A stretch of 43,406 nt of DNA, taken from the NCBI GenBank assembly GCA_009993005.1, contig JAACUH010000077.1, positions 1 through 43,406 of the forward strand, written 5' to 3'. Shown here piece by piece: positions 26,847 through 34,115 of this stretch. Below the pieces are notes generated by a model that did not search any database, was not told the DNA's origin, and saw only the letters and a list, made by a program, of their open reading frames with translations. The DNA comes from Rhodobacterales bacterium (GTDB taxonomy: Bacteria > Pseudomonadota > Alphaproteobacteria > Rhodobacterales > Rhodobacteraceae). The translations under genes and the position numbers were made by a program. Position 1 is the first letter of the stretch; each line of letters starts with the position of its first letter.

Positions 26847-27284
26847 TTAGTTGCAAGTGGGCGCGCCGGCCTGCATCCATGCATCGAGCCTGTCGCGCAA
26901 CACCCCGATGGCCGAGGGCAGGGCGAGAAAGGCCGCGGGCGGCATCAAGGCCCAGCCCTGCCCTTCGTCGCCAAAGGCGATGTCATGCGCCGCCGCATCC
27001 GGCAGGCGCGCCACGAAGAACCACAGGTGCCGGCCGGGGCGAAAGGCATCGGCCAGACGCGCGCGCCAGAGCACGGCCGCCTCGGGCAGCACCAGACCGA
27101 CCTCTTCGCGCACTTCGCGGGCAAGCGTCTGGAACGGCGTCTCGTCGGGGTCGCGGCCACCGCCGGGAAAATCCCATTGCGCGGCATGGGGCAGGCCGGG
27201 CTTGTCGTCGCGCAGCGTGACGAGCAGCCGTGTGCCCAGAAACAGCGCGCCCTTGGCGCCGTGGAAATCGGTGTCATCATCCAT
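26847..27284 (-). CDS. NUDIX hydrolase
   Basis: A 145-residue protein. The NUDIX box G-x5-E-x7-REVREEVGL is visible around residues 41-63, with QWDFPGGG before it. The family hydrolyses nucleoside diphosphates linked to another group; the exact substrate is unknown. The start at 27284 gives a normal family length. The same frame stays open far upstream, but that part is antisense to dinB and the ABC-F gene. It diverges from dinB across 54 nt. Confidence 0.88.
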   Translation of the reverse strand: MDDDTDFHGAKGALFLGTRLLVTLRDDKPGLPHAAQWDFPGGGRDPDETPFQTLAREVREEVGLVLPEAAVLWRARLADAFRPGRHLWFFVARLPDAAAHDIAFGDEGQGWALMPPAAFLALPSAIGVLRDRLDAWMQAGAPTCN

Positions 27285-27338
27285 AGCCGCAGCATAGCCG
27301 TTGTCGGCCGCCCGCGCGCCCCCTATTCTCGCCCCATC

Positions 27339-28592
27339 ATGCCCGCCCTGTGCCGCGACTGCCTTGCAACCTTTGACGGCGGCGCCCGCTGCCCGGCCTG
27401 CCGCAGCCCGCGTGTGACGGCGCATCCCGAACTCTTTGACCTCACCATCGCCCATATGGATTGCGACGCCTTTTTCGCCAGCGTGGAGAAGCGCGACAAC
27501 CCCGCCCTGGCCGACAAGCCCGTCATCATCGGCGGCGGGCAGCGCGGCGTCGTCTCGACCGCCTGCTACCTTGCGCGGATCAAGGGCGTGCGTTCGGCCA
27601 TGCCGATGTTCCAGGCGCTCAGGCTCTGCCCCGAGGCGGTGGTCGTCAGGCCGCGCTTTGACGCCTATGTCGCGGCCTCGCGCGCGATCCGGGCGATGAT
27701 GGACGCGCTCACGCCGCGGGTGGAGCCCTTGTCGCTCGACGAGGCGTTCATGGACCTCGCGGGCACGCAGCGCCTGCACGGCGCGCCGCCGGCGGTGATG
27801 CTGGCGGGCCTCGTGCGGCGGATGCAGCGCGAGCTTGGCCTCACCGGGTCCATCGGGCTGTCGCACAACAAGTTTCTCGCCAAGGTGGCCTCCGACCTCG
27901 ACAAGCCGCGGGGGTTTTCCGTGATCGGCCTGGCCGAGACCGAGGCGTTCTTGCGCCCGCGCCCGGTGCGGCTGATCTGGGGCATCGGGCCGGCCACGCA
28001 AGAGGGGCTCGACGCGGCCGGGATCCGCACCTTTGACGACCTGCTGCGCTGGGACCGGCATGACCTCGCCCTGCGCTTTGGCGGGATGGGCGAGCGGCTG
28101 TGGCACCTCGCGCGCGGGCAGGACCGGCGGCGGGTGTCGCCCAACAGTCCGGTCAAGGGGATCTCGAACGAGACGACGTTCCATGCCGACACCGCCGATG
28201 CGGACATCCTCGACGGGCATATCTGGCGGATGGCGGAAAAGGTGTCGAGCCGGGCCAAGGCCACCGACAAGGCCGGGCGTGTGGTGGCGCTCAAGCTCAA
28301 GCGCGCCAATCACACGCTGATCTCGCGCCGTCATGCGCTGCACCAGCCCACGCAACTGGCCGATACGATATACCGCGCGGCCCGCGCGCTTTTCGATCAG
28401 GTGCGCGACCCAGGCCCGTTCCGCCTGCTGGGCGTGGGGCTGGGCGAGATCACCGGCGCCGGGGATGCCGACCGCGAGGGCGACCTGCTCGACCCCGATG
28501 CCGGGCGACGCGCGCAGGCCGAACGCGCGGCGGATGCGATCCGCGCGCGGTTCGGGCCCGATGCGATCGTCAAGGGACGCAGCCTGCGGTGA
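27339..28592 (+). CDS. dinB: DNA polymerase IV (Y-family) with N-terminal Cys4 extension
   Basis: A 417-residue translesion polymerase. Catalytic acidic residues are Asp41 in HMDCDAFFASVE and Asp134-Glu135 in SLDEAFMD. The thumb and little-finger regions follow (LIWGIGPATQ; GISNETTF). Before the polymerase core a roughly 34-residue extension carries Cys5, Cys8, Cys18 and Cys21, a probable zinc ribbon. The ATG at 27339 is the first that includes all four cysteines. I saw no alphaproteobacterial LexA site (GTTC-N7-GTTC) in the 54-nt gap to the divergent NUDIX gene. Confidence 0.94.
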   Translation: MPALCRDCLATFDGGARCPACRSPRVTAHPELFDLTIAHMDCDAFFASVEKRDNPALADKPVIIGGGQRGVVSTACYLARIKGVRSAMPMFQALRLCPEAVVVRPRFDAYVAASRAIRAMMDALTPRVEPLSLDEAFMDLAGTQRLHGAPPAVMLAGLVRRMQRELGLTGSIGLSHNKFLAKVASDLDKPRGFSVIGLAETEAFLRPRPVRLIWGIGPATQEGLDAAGIRTFDDLLRWDRHDLALRFGGMGERLWHLARGQDRRRVSPNSPVKGISNETTFHADTADADILDGHIWRMAEKVSSRAKATDKAGRVVALKLKRANHTLISRRHALHQPTQLADTIYRAARALFDQVRDPGPFRLLGVGLGEITGAGDADREGDLLDPDAGRRAQAERAADAIRARFGPDAIVKGRSLR

Positions 28593-28661
28593 GGCCGCTT
28601 GCGGGGTCTGCGGCGCGGCGATATCGTGGGCCCTGTGAACTCTTGCAAGGAAGGGGCCGCG

Positions 28662-28733
28662 ATGCGCCTCGCGCACCAAGGTCAACGCCAATATGGCCCT
28701 GCCTTTGCCCTGCGGATGCGTTCGCAGGGCTGA
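28662..28733 (+). CDS. Possible 23-residue leader peptide upstream of the ABC-F gene
   Basis: A small ATG-to-TGA reading frame encodes MRLAHQGQRQYGPAFALRMR plus three more residues. AAGGAAGG lies about 7-14 nt before the ATG. It ends 93 nt before the ABC-F start, and the gap contains short stems (GGGC-CAAA-GCCC among others). Many ABC-F antibiotic-resistance genes are controlled by ribosome stalling on such leaders. No homolog is known to me, and a chance ORF is possible. Confidence 0.3.
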   Translation: MRLAHQGQRQYGPAFALRMRSQG

Positions 28734-28826
28734 CGGGGACATCGCAACAGTCTCGGTCGGCCCATCCCTGATGGCCCCAAGCTCCTGTGCGGGCGGGCCA
28801 AAGCCCCTGTTGACCGGACCCTTGCC

Positions 28827-30335
28827 ATGACCCTGATCGCCACCCGCGCCCTGTCGCTGACGCTCTCTGCGCCGCTGTTTTCCGACCTCACCTTTACCCT
28901 CGCCAAAGGCTGCCGCCTCGGACTTGTCGCGGCCAACGGGCGGGGCAAGTCGTCGCTGTTGCGGCTGCTCGCGGGGGCGGACGCCCCTTCGGGCGGCGAG
29001 ATCACCCGCGCGCGCGGGCTCCGGGTGGCGCTGGTCGCGCAGGACCTCGCCCCCGCCCTTGCGCCGCTCACGCTGCGCGCGGCGGTGGCTGCCGCCCTGC
29101 CAGACCCCGACGAGGACTGGCGGGTGGACATCGCGCTCGACGACCTCGCGGTGCCGGGCGACCTGCGCGAGCGGCCGCTTGGCGCGCTGTCGGGCGGCTG
29201 GCAGCGCATGGCGATGCTCGCGCGCGGCTGGATCACCGACCCCGATGTGCTGCTCCTGGACGAGCCGACAAACCACCTCGACCTTGCGCGGATCGGCTGG
29301 TTGCAGCGGTTCCTCGCCGCGCTGCCGCGCGACATGGGGCTGATTGTGGCGAGCCATGACCGGGCGTTCCTCGATGCCGTCACCACCCGCACGCTGTTTC
29401 TGCGCGAAGAGGCGAGCCGCGATTTCGCGCTGCCCTACAGCCGCGCCCGCGACGCGCTGGACGAGGCCGATGCGGCGGATGCGCGCCGCCATGCCAATGA
29501 CCTGCAGAAGGCCGCCGGGCTGCGCCGGCAGGCGGCCAAGCTGAAGAATATCGGGATCAATTCGGGCTCGGACCTGCTGGTGGTCAAGACCAAGCAGCTT
29601 GCCGCGCGGGCCGACAAGCTCGAACAGGCGGCGCGGCCGGCGTATCAGGACCGCAGCGCCGGGGCGATCCGGCTCGATCATAGCGGCAGCCATGCGCGGG
29701 CGCTGGTGACATTCGAGGAGGCGACGATCAGCGCGCCGGACGGGCGCGCGCTGCTGCGCACCGGGCGGCTCTGGATCAATCCGGGCGACCGGGTGGTGGT
29801 GCTGGGGCCCAATGGCGCGGGCAAGACGCAGCTTTTGCGCGCGGTGCTGGCGGCGATCGGCGGCGCGCCCGGCGCGATCCGCGCGACGCCCGCGCTGCGG
29901 CTGGGCCTGAGCGATCAGGAGATGTCGCAGTTATCGGCCGACCGCACGCCGTTTGACGCCGTCACCCGCCGGTTTGACTCGGGCGACACGCGGGCGCGGG
30001 GGCTGCTCGCGGGGGCGGGCATCGCGCCCGAGGCACAGGGCGCGCCGATCGCGGCGCTGTCCGGCGGGCAGAAGGCGCGGCTCGCCATGCTGGTGCTGCG
30101 GCTGACCCGGCCCAATTTCTTTGTGCTCGACGAGCCCACGAACCACCTCGACATCGAGGGGCAGGAGGCGCTCGAGGGCGAATTGCAGGCGGAGGGCATC
30201 AGCGCGCTGCTGGTGAGCCACGACCGCAGTTTCGTGCGCGCGGCAGGCACGCGGTTCTGGCTGGTCGCGCGGGGGCGGATTGCCGAGGTGGACAGCCCCG
30301 AGGACTGGTTCGCGCAGGCGCTGGCGGAGGAGTGA
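28827..30335 (+). CDS. ABC-F family ATPase
   Basis: A 502-residue protein with two ABC domains and no membrane segment. The first has AANGRGKSSLLR, LSGGWQRMAML and LLLDEPTNHLD; the second has GPNGAGKTQLLR, LSGGQKARLAM and FFVLDEPTNHLD. A charged linker around residues 215-270 joins them. ABC-F proteins act on ribosomes, either as translation factors or in antibiotic protection. It is convergent with the formylglutamate amidohydrolase gene, with a 3-nt gap. The subfamily is not certain from sequence alone. Confidence 0.93.
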   Translation: MTLIATRALSLTLSAPLFSDLTFTLAKGCRLGLVAANGRGKSSLLRLLAGADAPSGGEITRARGLRVALVAQDLAPALAPLTLRAAVAAALPDPDEDWRVDIALDDLAVPGDLRERPLGALSGGWQRMAMLARGWITDPDVLLLDEPTNHLDLARIGWLQRFLAALPRDMGLIVASHDRAFLDAVTTRTLFLREEASRDFALPYSRARDALDEADAADARRHANDLQKAAGLRRQAAKLKNIGINSGSDLLVVKTKQLAARADKLEQAARPAYQDRSAGAIRLDHSGSHARALVTFEEATISAPDGRALLRTGRLWINPGDRVVVLGPNGAGKTQLLRAVLAAIGGAPGAIRATPALRLGLSDQEMSQLSADRTPFDAVTRRFDSGDTRARGLLAGAGIAPEAQGAPIAALSGGQKARLAMLVLRLTRPNFFVLDEPTNHLDIEGQEALEGELQAEGISALLVSHDRSFVRAAGTRFWLVARGRIAEVDSPEDWFAQALAEE

Positions 30336-30338
30336 CCC

Positions 30339-31202
30339 CTATTCCGCCGCCACGCGCAGCGTTTCCGGCCGGCCGATGGCCGCCAGTTCGGCCACGATCC
30401 CGTCAAGCAGCGTGCGGAAGGCCACGAAGTTGCCATTGGGCCGGATCGTGCGTTCATCCATGTAAAGCGCGCGGTCGATCTCGACCTGCACGGCATGCTG
30501 GCGGCGCGAGGGTCGGCCGTAATGCTGCGTCACATAGGCGCCGGCAAAGGGCATGTTGCGCACCACGCGCAGGCCCGCGCCGGTAAAGGCGGCCTCGATC
30601 CGCTCCATCACCGAGGCCGCGGCGGCAGCACCGAAACGGTCGCCCAGCACCACATCGGGGCGCGGGCCGGCGGCGGGGCCGATATGCTCGAGCGCCTCAT
30701 GCGGCATCGAGTGGCAGTCGATCAGGATCGCCTCGCCGAACTGCGCATGGCTCTGGTCGAGCAGCGCCTGCAGCATGTCGTGATAGGGCCGCCAATAGCC
30801 CGTCAGCCGCGCCTGCGCCTCGTCGAGCCCGATCTTGCCGCGATAGATCGCGCGGCCATTGGCCACCACGCGGGGGATCACGCCCAGACCGCTGGCGATG
30901 CGCGGGTTATGCGCGGCGCGGCGGACCCCTTCGATCAGCGCCGGGTCCAGCTCTTCGGAGGCGCGGTTGAGGTCCACATAGGCGCGCGCGGCGGCGGCGG
31001 CGAGAAACGGCGCGCCATGGTCGGGGGCGGTGTCGAAGAGCTGGTCGATGAAGGCATCCTCGGACGACCGGATCTCGTGTTCGTCCAGAGCCGCGCGGCG
31101 CAGGAACGGGCCGGGGTAGTCGCGCCCGCTATGCGGCGAGGCAAAGACCACGCTGGTCGCGCGCGCCGCGGGCTGGATCAGGTGAAAGGCCTTGGTGCGC
31201 AT
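30339..31202 (-). CDS. N-formylglutamate amidohydrolase family protein
   Basis: A 287-residue protein. VVFASPHSGRDYP near the N-terminus and ILIDCHSMPHE in the middle provide the metal-binding and catalytic residues of the family; YVDLNRASEELDP and THYGRPSRRQHAVQVEI-type residues (TQHYGRPSRRQHAVQVE) complete it. The family hydrolyses N-formyl-L-glutamate in one branch of histidine breakdown. No hut genes are adjacent, so its substrate here is less certain. Confidence 0.88.
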   Translation of the reverse strand: MRTKAFHLIQPAARATSVVFASPHSGRDYPGPFLRRAALDEHEIRSSEDAFIDQLFDTAPDHGAPFLAAAAARAYVDLNRASEELDPALIEGVRRAAHNPRIASGLGVIPRVVANGRAIYRGKIGLDEAQARLTGYWRPYHDMLQALLDQSHAQFGEAILIDCHSMPHEALEHIGPAAGPRPDVVLGDRFGAAAAASVMERIEAAFTGAGLRVVRNMPFAGAYVTQHYGRPSRRQHAVQVEIDRALYMDERTIRPNGNFVAFRTLLDGIVAELAAIGRPETLRVAAE

Positions 31203-31258
31203 CTGGGCTCCGGTTGTTGCGACAAGGATAGCGCGAAAAGATCGGATGCCAAAAGCCC

Positions 31259-31287
31259 TTGATCCCCCTTTCGACTCCTTTTATAGA
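31259..31287 (+). promoter_or_regulatory. Candidate sigma-70 promoter for tRNA-Val
   Basis: TTGATC (31259-31264), a 17-nt spacer and TATAGA (31282-31287) match a housekeeping promoter upstream of the tRNA. A 9-bp stem (31298-31317) begins about ten bases after the -10 box. Confidence 0.5.
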
Positions 31288-31297
31288 CCGCCTACCC

Positions 31298-31322
31298 GAC
31301 GCGGAGCTCTCCGCGTCCCTTT
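31298..31322 (+). terminator. Hairpin with T run between promoter and tRNA-Val
   Basis: GACGCGGAG-CT-CTCCGCGTC is a perfect 9-bp stem followed by CCTTTT. It looks like a terminator but lies directly after a candidate promoter, so it may instead be a 5' leader stem of the tRNA precursor. Confidence 0.4.
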
Positions 31323-31356
31323 TCGTTTGGGGACGTGGCGAAATCAGCGCCGAAAC

Positions 31357-31431
31357 GGGCGGTTAGCTCAGCGGTAGAGCACTACGTTGACATCGTAGTG
31401 GCCACTGGTTCGATCCCAGTACCGCCCACCA
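31357..31431 (+). tRNA. tRNA-Val (anticodon GAC)
   Basis: A full cloverleaf can be drawn: acceptor stem GGGCGGT/ACCGCCC, D stem GCTC/GAGC, anticodon stem CTACG/CGTAG with loop TTGACAT, T stem ACTGG/CCAGT with loop TTCGATC, discriminator A, and encoded CCA at 31429-31431. Anticodon GAC reads the valine codons GUC and GUU. Confidence 0.97.
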
Positions 31432-31508
31432 TTCTTTCGCCGGTCCCTGTCAGGGGCCAAGTTGCAACACAGGCGCGCTTGATGCGCCGCGATACAAGGA
31501 GACGGCCG

Positions 31509-31634
31509 ATGAAAGTCGCAAACTCGCTCCGCTCGCTGAAGACACGTCATCGCGATTGCCGCGTCGTGCGCCGCAAAGGCCGCGTCTACGTGATCAACAA
31601 GACGCAGCGCCGGTTCAAGGCCCGCCAGGGCTGA
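31509..31634 (+). CDS. rpmJ: 50S ribosomal protein L36
   Basis: A 41-residue basic protein beginning [20 protein letters not shown] and ending RRFKARQG. Only one cysteine is present, so this is the zinc-independent form common in Alphaproteobacteria. AAGGAG lies 7 nt upstream of the ATG. It follows tRNA-Val by 77 nt and is followed by a strong terminator. Confidence 0.96.
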   Translation: MKVANSLRSLKTRHRDCRVVRRKGRVYVINKTQRRFKARQG

Positions 31635-31660
31635 GACCTGCCAGTGAGACCAGACCAAAG

Positions 31661-31692
31661 GGCCGCGCCGCAAGGACGCGGCCTTTTCTTTT
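31661..31692 (+). terminator. Rho-independent terminator of rpmJ
   Basis: GGCCGCG (31661-31667) pairs with CGCGGCC (31677-31683) and is followed by TTTTCTTTT. Confidence 0.85.
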
Positions 31693-31739
31693 GCGCGGGC
31701 ACGTTCTTTTGCGCAGGCACGTTCTTTTGCGCAGGCAAG
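31686..31739. repeat. Three tandem 18-bp repeats after the rpmJ terminator
   Basis: TTCTTTTGCGC(G/A)GGCACG units at 31686, 31704 and 31722; the last ends AAG. The first overlaps the terminator T tract. The rest of 31740-31868 shows no gene. Confidence 0.85.
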
Positions 31740-31868
31740 GGCGGCCTTTGCAATGTGGCATTGATTTGGCATCCGGACAGGCCTAGCATCACGCCATTGG
31801 CTGTGGTCTCGCGTTAGACCAGCATGATCGCGTTTTTCCTTTTTGTTCTTTCAGACGAGTGTCATATC

Positions 31869-32681
31869 ATGAGAAATATTTCGTCATTTTCCCTTTGTTT
31901 TCCGCTGTGTGCCGCGCTTGCCGGATGCAGCGGCGGCTCTGCCCCGGTGCCGGAGGCTGAGAGCTTTCCCTAGGGCGACAATGTCGTCGCCTATGATCCC
32001 ACTTCGGGGGTTGTCACGCTCGACGGGGTGCCGGTGCGGACCGATCCGGGCGACCTGATCCTGAGCAACGGCGCGGTTTCGGTGTTCCGCTTCACGAGTA
32101 TCACCACGCGGGGCGGCACGCCGGAGGCCTATGCGGCGGTGACATCGTCGCTGGGCGCGGCGGCGGGTGCGTCGGTGTCGGGCGAGGTGATCGGGCGCAG
32201 CGTCGTGCCGACGCTGCCGGTCGCGGGCAGCGCGACCTAAAGCGGCGACTATGCCGGGCAGATCGTGAGCATGCGCAACGATGACCGGCAGTTCGCCTTT
32301 GGCCTGGTGACAGGCGATGCCACGCTCGCGGTTGATTTCGCAGGCCGCACGCTGACCGGCGCGATCACCAATCGCGACCTGCGCCAGCAGAATGCAGGCG
32401 AACCATTTGACACCTTCAACCTTGCGGACATCGCCATTTCGGGTGGTGTCATTGCGGCGAACGGCACTTTCAGCGCGGATGTGACCGGCGGGCAACTCCT
32501 CAGTGCCACAGGTGACGACTATGGCAGCACCACGACGGGCGACTTGACCGGGCTGTTCGGCCGGCCGCGTGGCGGGGCTGTGGCAGGCGTCGTAACCCTG
32601 CCCCATGTCCTGCCACCGAACCCGCCGCCCTACAGTTTCACCCATGAAGAACGCGGTGTGATCATCGGAAATCGGGACTGA
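31869..32681 (+). pseudogene. Lipoprotein, TbpB-like beta-barrel family, disrupted by two in-frame stops
   Basis: One frame of 271 codons runs from an ATG at 31869 to TGA at 32679, interrupted only by TAG at 31971 (codon 35) and TAA at 32238 (codon 124). The N-terminus is a lipoprotein signal ending LAGC (Cys20). The C-terminal part contains SGDYAGQIV, ATGDDYGSTTTGDLTGLFG and a glycine-rich end. This resembles the eight-stranded barrel of transferrin-binding-protein-like lipoproteins common in Rhodobacterales, though some expected terminal residues are altered. No frameshift has accumulated, so the loss looks recent, or the stops are suppressed or sequencing errors. Family naming is moderate confidence. 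Confidence 0.7.
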
Positions 32682-32785
32682 TGCGGGCGTTTTCCTGACC
32701 CGGTCATGTAGGCTCTAGCCAGCGCGCAGGCAAATCGACTAGTCTGCGCGCAACCGTCATTTGCAACCGAAGAGGGCGTTTTCCC

Positions 32786-34048
32786 ATGACAAGTCATAAA
32801 GCGAAACTTCTGGCCGGGGCCGCGATTGCGCTGGCCTGGGCCATGCCTGCAACAGCCCAGGAGAGCCTGTGCGGCGGTGTCGGTGCCTCTGGCCAGTGGA
32901 TCGGCGGCAGCGAGGGCGCGTCCGACGTTTCGACCGCCTCGGCCGCGATGGAGCAGATGGCGCTGGTGCTGATGCGCAACGAATATGTGGCCCTGTTCAC
33001 CGTTTCGGCCGGCACCGATGTGCGGGTCGAGGCCGAAGGCCGCGGCGCCGGCGACCCGGTGATCGACCTGCGCGACGCGTCGGGCAACATCATCCTGTCG
33101 GATGATGATTCGGGCGGCAATGGCGCCTCGCGTGGCGAGATGTTCCTGGCGCCCGGCAGCTACTGCCTGTCGATGAAAAGCTATGATGGCGCGCCGATGA
33201 CCGGCTTTGTCCGCGTCGGCCGGCTCGAGCATGAGGCCCTGACCGACGGGATGGGCGGCGGCGGCGAGACCCCCATCGAGGATACGCCGATCTCCAATGA
33301 CGGCGGGTCGTGCATCATGGCCAATGTGACCAACTTCCTCGGTGACGGCCCGATCGACGCCAGCCTGATGGCGGGCGGCGCGTCGGTCACGGCCTCGGTC
33401 CGCGACGCGCCGTTCTGGGGCTTTACGCTGGCGAGCGCGGCGGCCGTGTCGATCACCGCCGAAAACCCGAGCGCGGACCCGATCATCACGCTTTATGACG
33501 GGGCCGGCAACTATATCGACGAGAACGACGACTATGACGGCCTGAACTCGCGCATCGACGTGACAACGCCGCTGGCAGCCGGGGATTACTGCATCGCCAT
33601 GGGGGCCTATTCCGACGACACCCAGCCGATTACCGTCTCCGTGACCGGCTATGACGCCAACGCGGCCACCGTGGGCATGTATGACCGCGGCGAGATGAGC
33701 CCGCCGCTCGATGGCAGCCATCCGGTGACAGCACTGGGCACACTCGGCAACCGGCTGCGCCAGGATGTGCAGGCGACGGACAAGGCGACCTGGTTCTCGG
33801 TCGATATCGCGCAGGGCGGCCTGATCCTGGTCGAGGCGATTGCCAATGGCCAGGGCGACCCGGTGCTGGTGATGTTCGACGATTTCGGCCGGCAGATCGC
33901 CTATAACGATGACTACGGCTCGGGGCTCGACTCGCTCATCACCGCGCGGGTGCTGCCGGGCACCTATGTGATCGGCGTGCGGCAGCTGGGCGAGGGCCAG
34001 ACCGGCCTGATCCGCATGCTGTTCGAGCGTTACGTCCCCGCCCAGTAA
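32786..34048 (+). CDS. Secreted protein with repeated PPC-like beta domains
   Basis: A 420-residue precursor with a Sec signal peptide ending MPATAQ near residue 24. Three related units follow (about 55-150, 175-290 and 300-418). Each has a 'sGDPvidLyDasGnii..nDDyd..nSri....aGtYci.v' pattern, as in DPVIDLRDASGNIILSDDD, DPIITLYDGAGNYIDENDD and DPVLVMFDDFGRQIAYNDD. This matches pre-peptidase C-terminal (PPC)-type domains. No protease domain is present, so it is probably a stand-alone binding or adhesion protein in the periplasm or outside. AAGAGGG lies about 10 nt upstream of the ATG. A strong terminator follows. Confidence 0.85.
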   Translation: MTSHKAKLLAGAAIALAWAMPATAQESLCGGVGASGQWIGGSEGASDVSTASAAMEQMALVLMRNEYVALFTVSAGTDVRVEAEGRGAGDPVIDLRDASGNIILSDDDSGGNGASRGEMFLAPGSYCLSMKSYDGAPMTGFVRVGRLEHEALTDGMGGGGETPIEDTPISNDGGSCIMANVTNFLGDGPIDASLMAGGASVTASVRDAPFWGFTLASAAAVSITAENPSADPIITLYDGAGNYIDENDDYDGLNSRIDVTTPLAAGDYCIAMGAYSDDTQPITVSVTGYDANAATVGMYDRGEMSPPLDGSHPVTALGTLGNRLRQDVQATDKATWFSVDIAQGGLILVEAIANGQGDPVLVMFDDFGRQIAYNDDYGSGLDSLITARVLPGTYVIGVRQLGEGQTGLIRMLFERYVPAQ

Positions 34049-34070
34049 CGGGCCGCAGGACGACAGGCAA

Positions 34071-34099
34071 AGGCCCCTCTTGCAGGAGGGGCCTTTTTT
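34071..34099 (+). terminator. Rho-independent terminator of the PPC-domain gene
   Basis: GGCCCCTC (34072-34079), loop TTGCAG, GAGGGGCC (34086-34093), then six T residues. Confidence 0.92.
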
Positions 34100-34115
34100 C
34101 GTGGGCGACCCGCGG

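Noticed and set aside
27285-27338. LexA-type SOS box between the NUDIX gene and dinB
   Set aside because: No GTTC-N7-GTTC or near match is present in the gap.
27285-29693. Very long minus-strand reading frame continuous with the NUDIX gene (about 948 codons in total)
   Set aside because: Only the last 145 residues match a family. The rest is antisense to dinB and the ABC-F gene, with Arg/Pro/His-rich composition typical of a GC-rich shadow frame.
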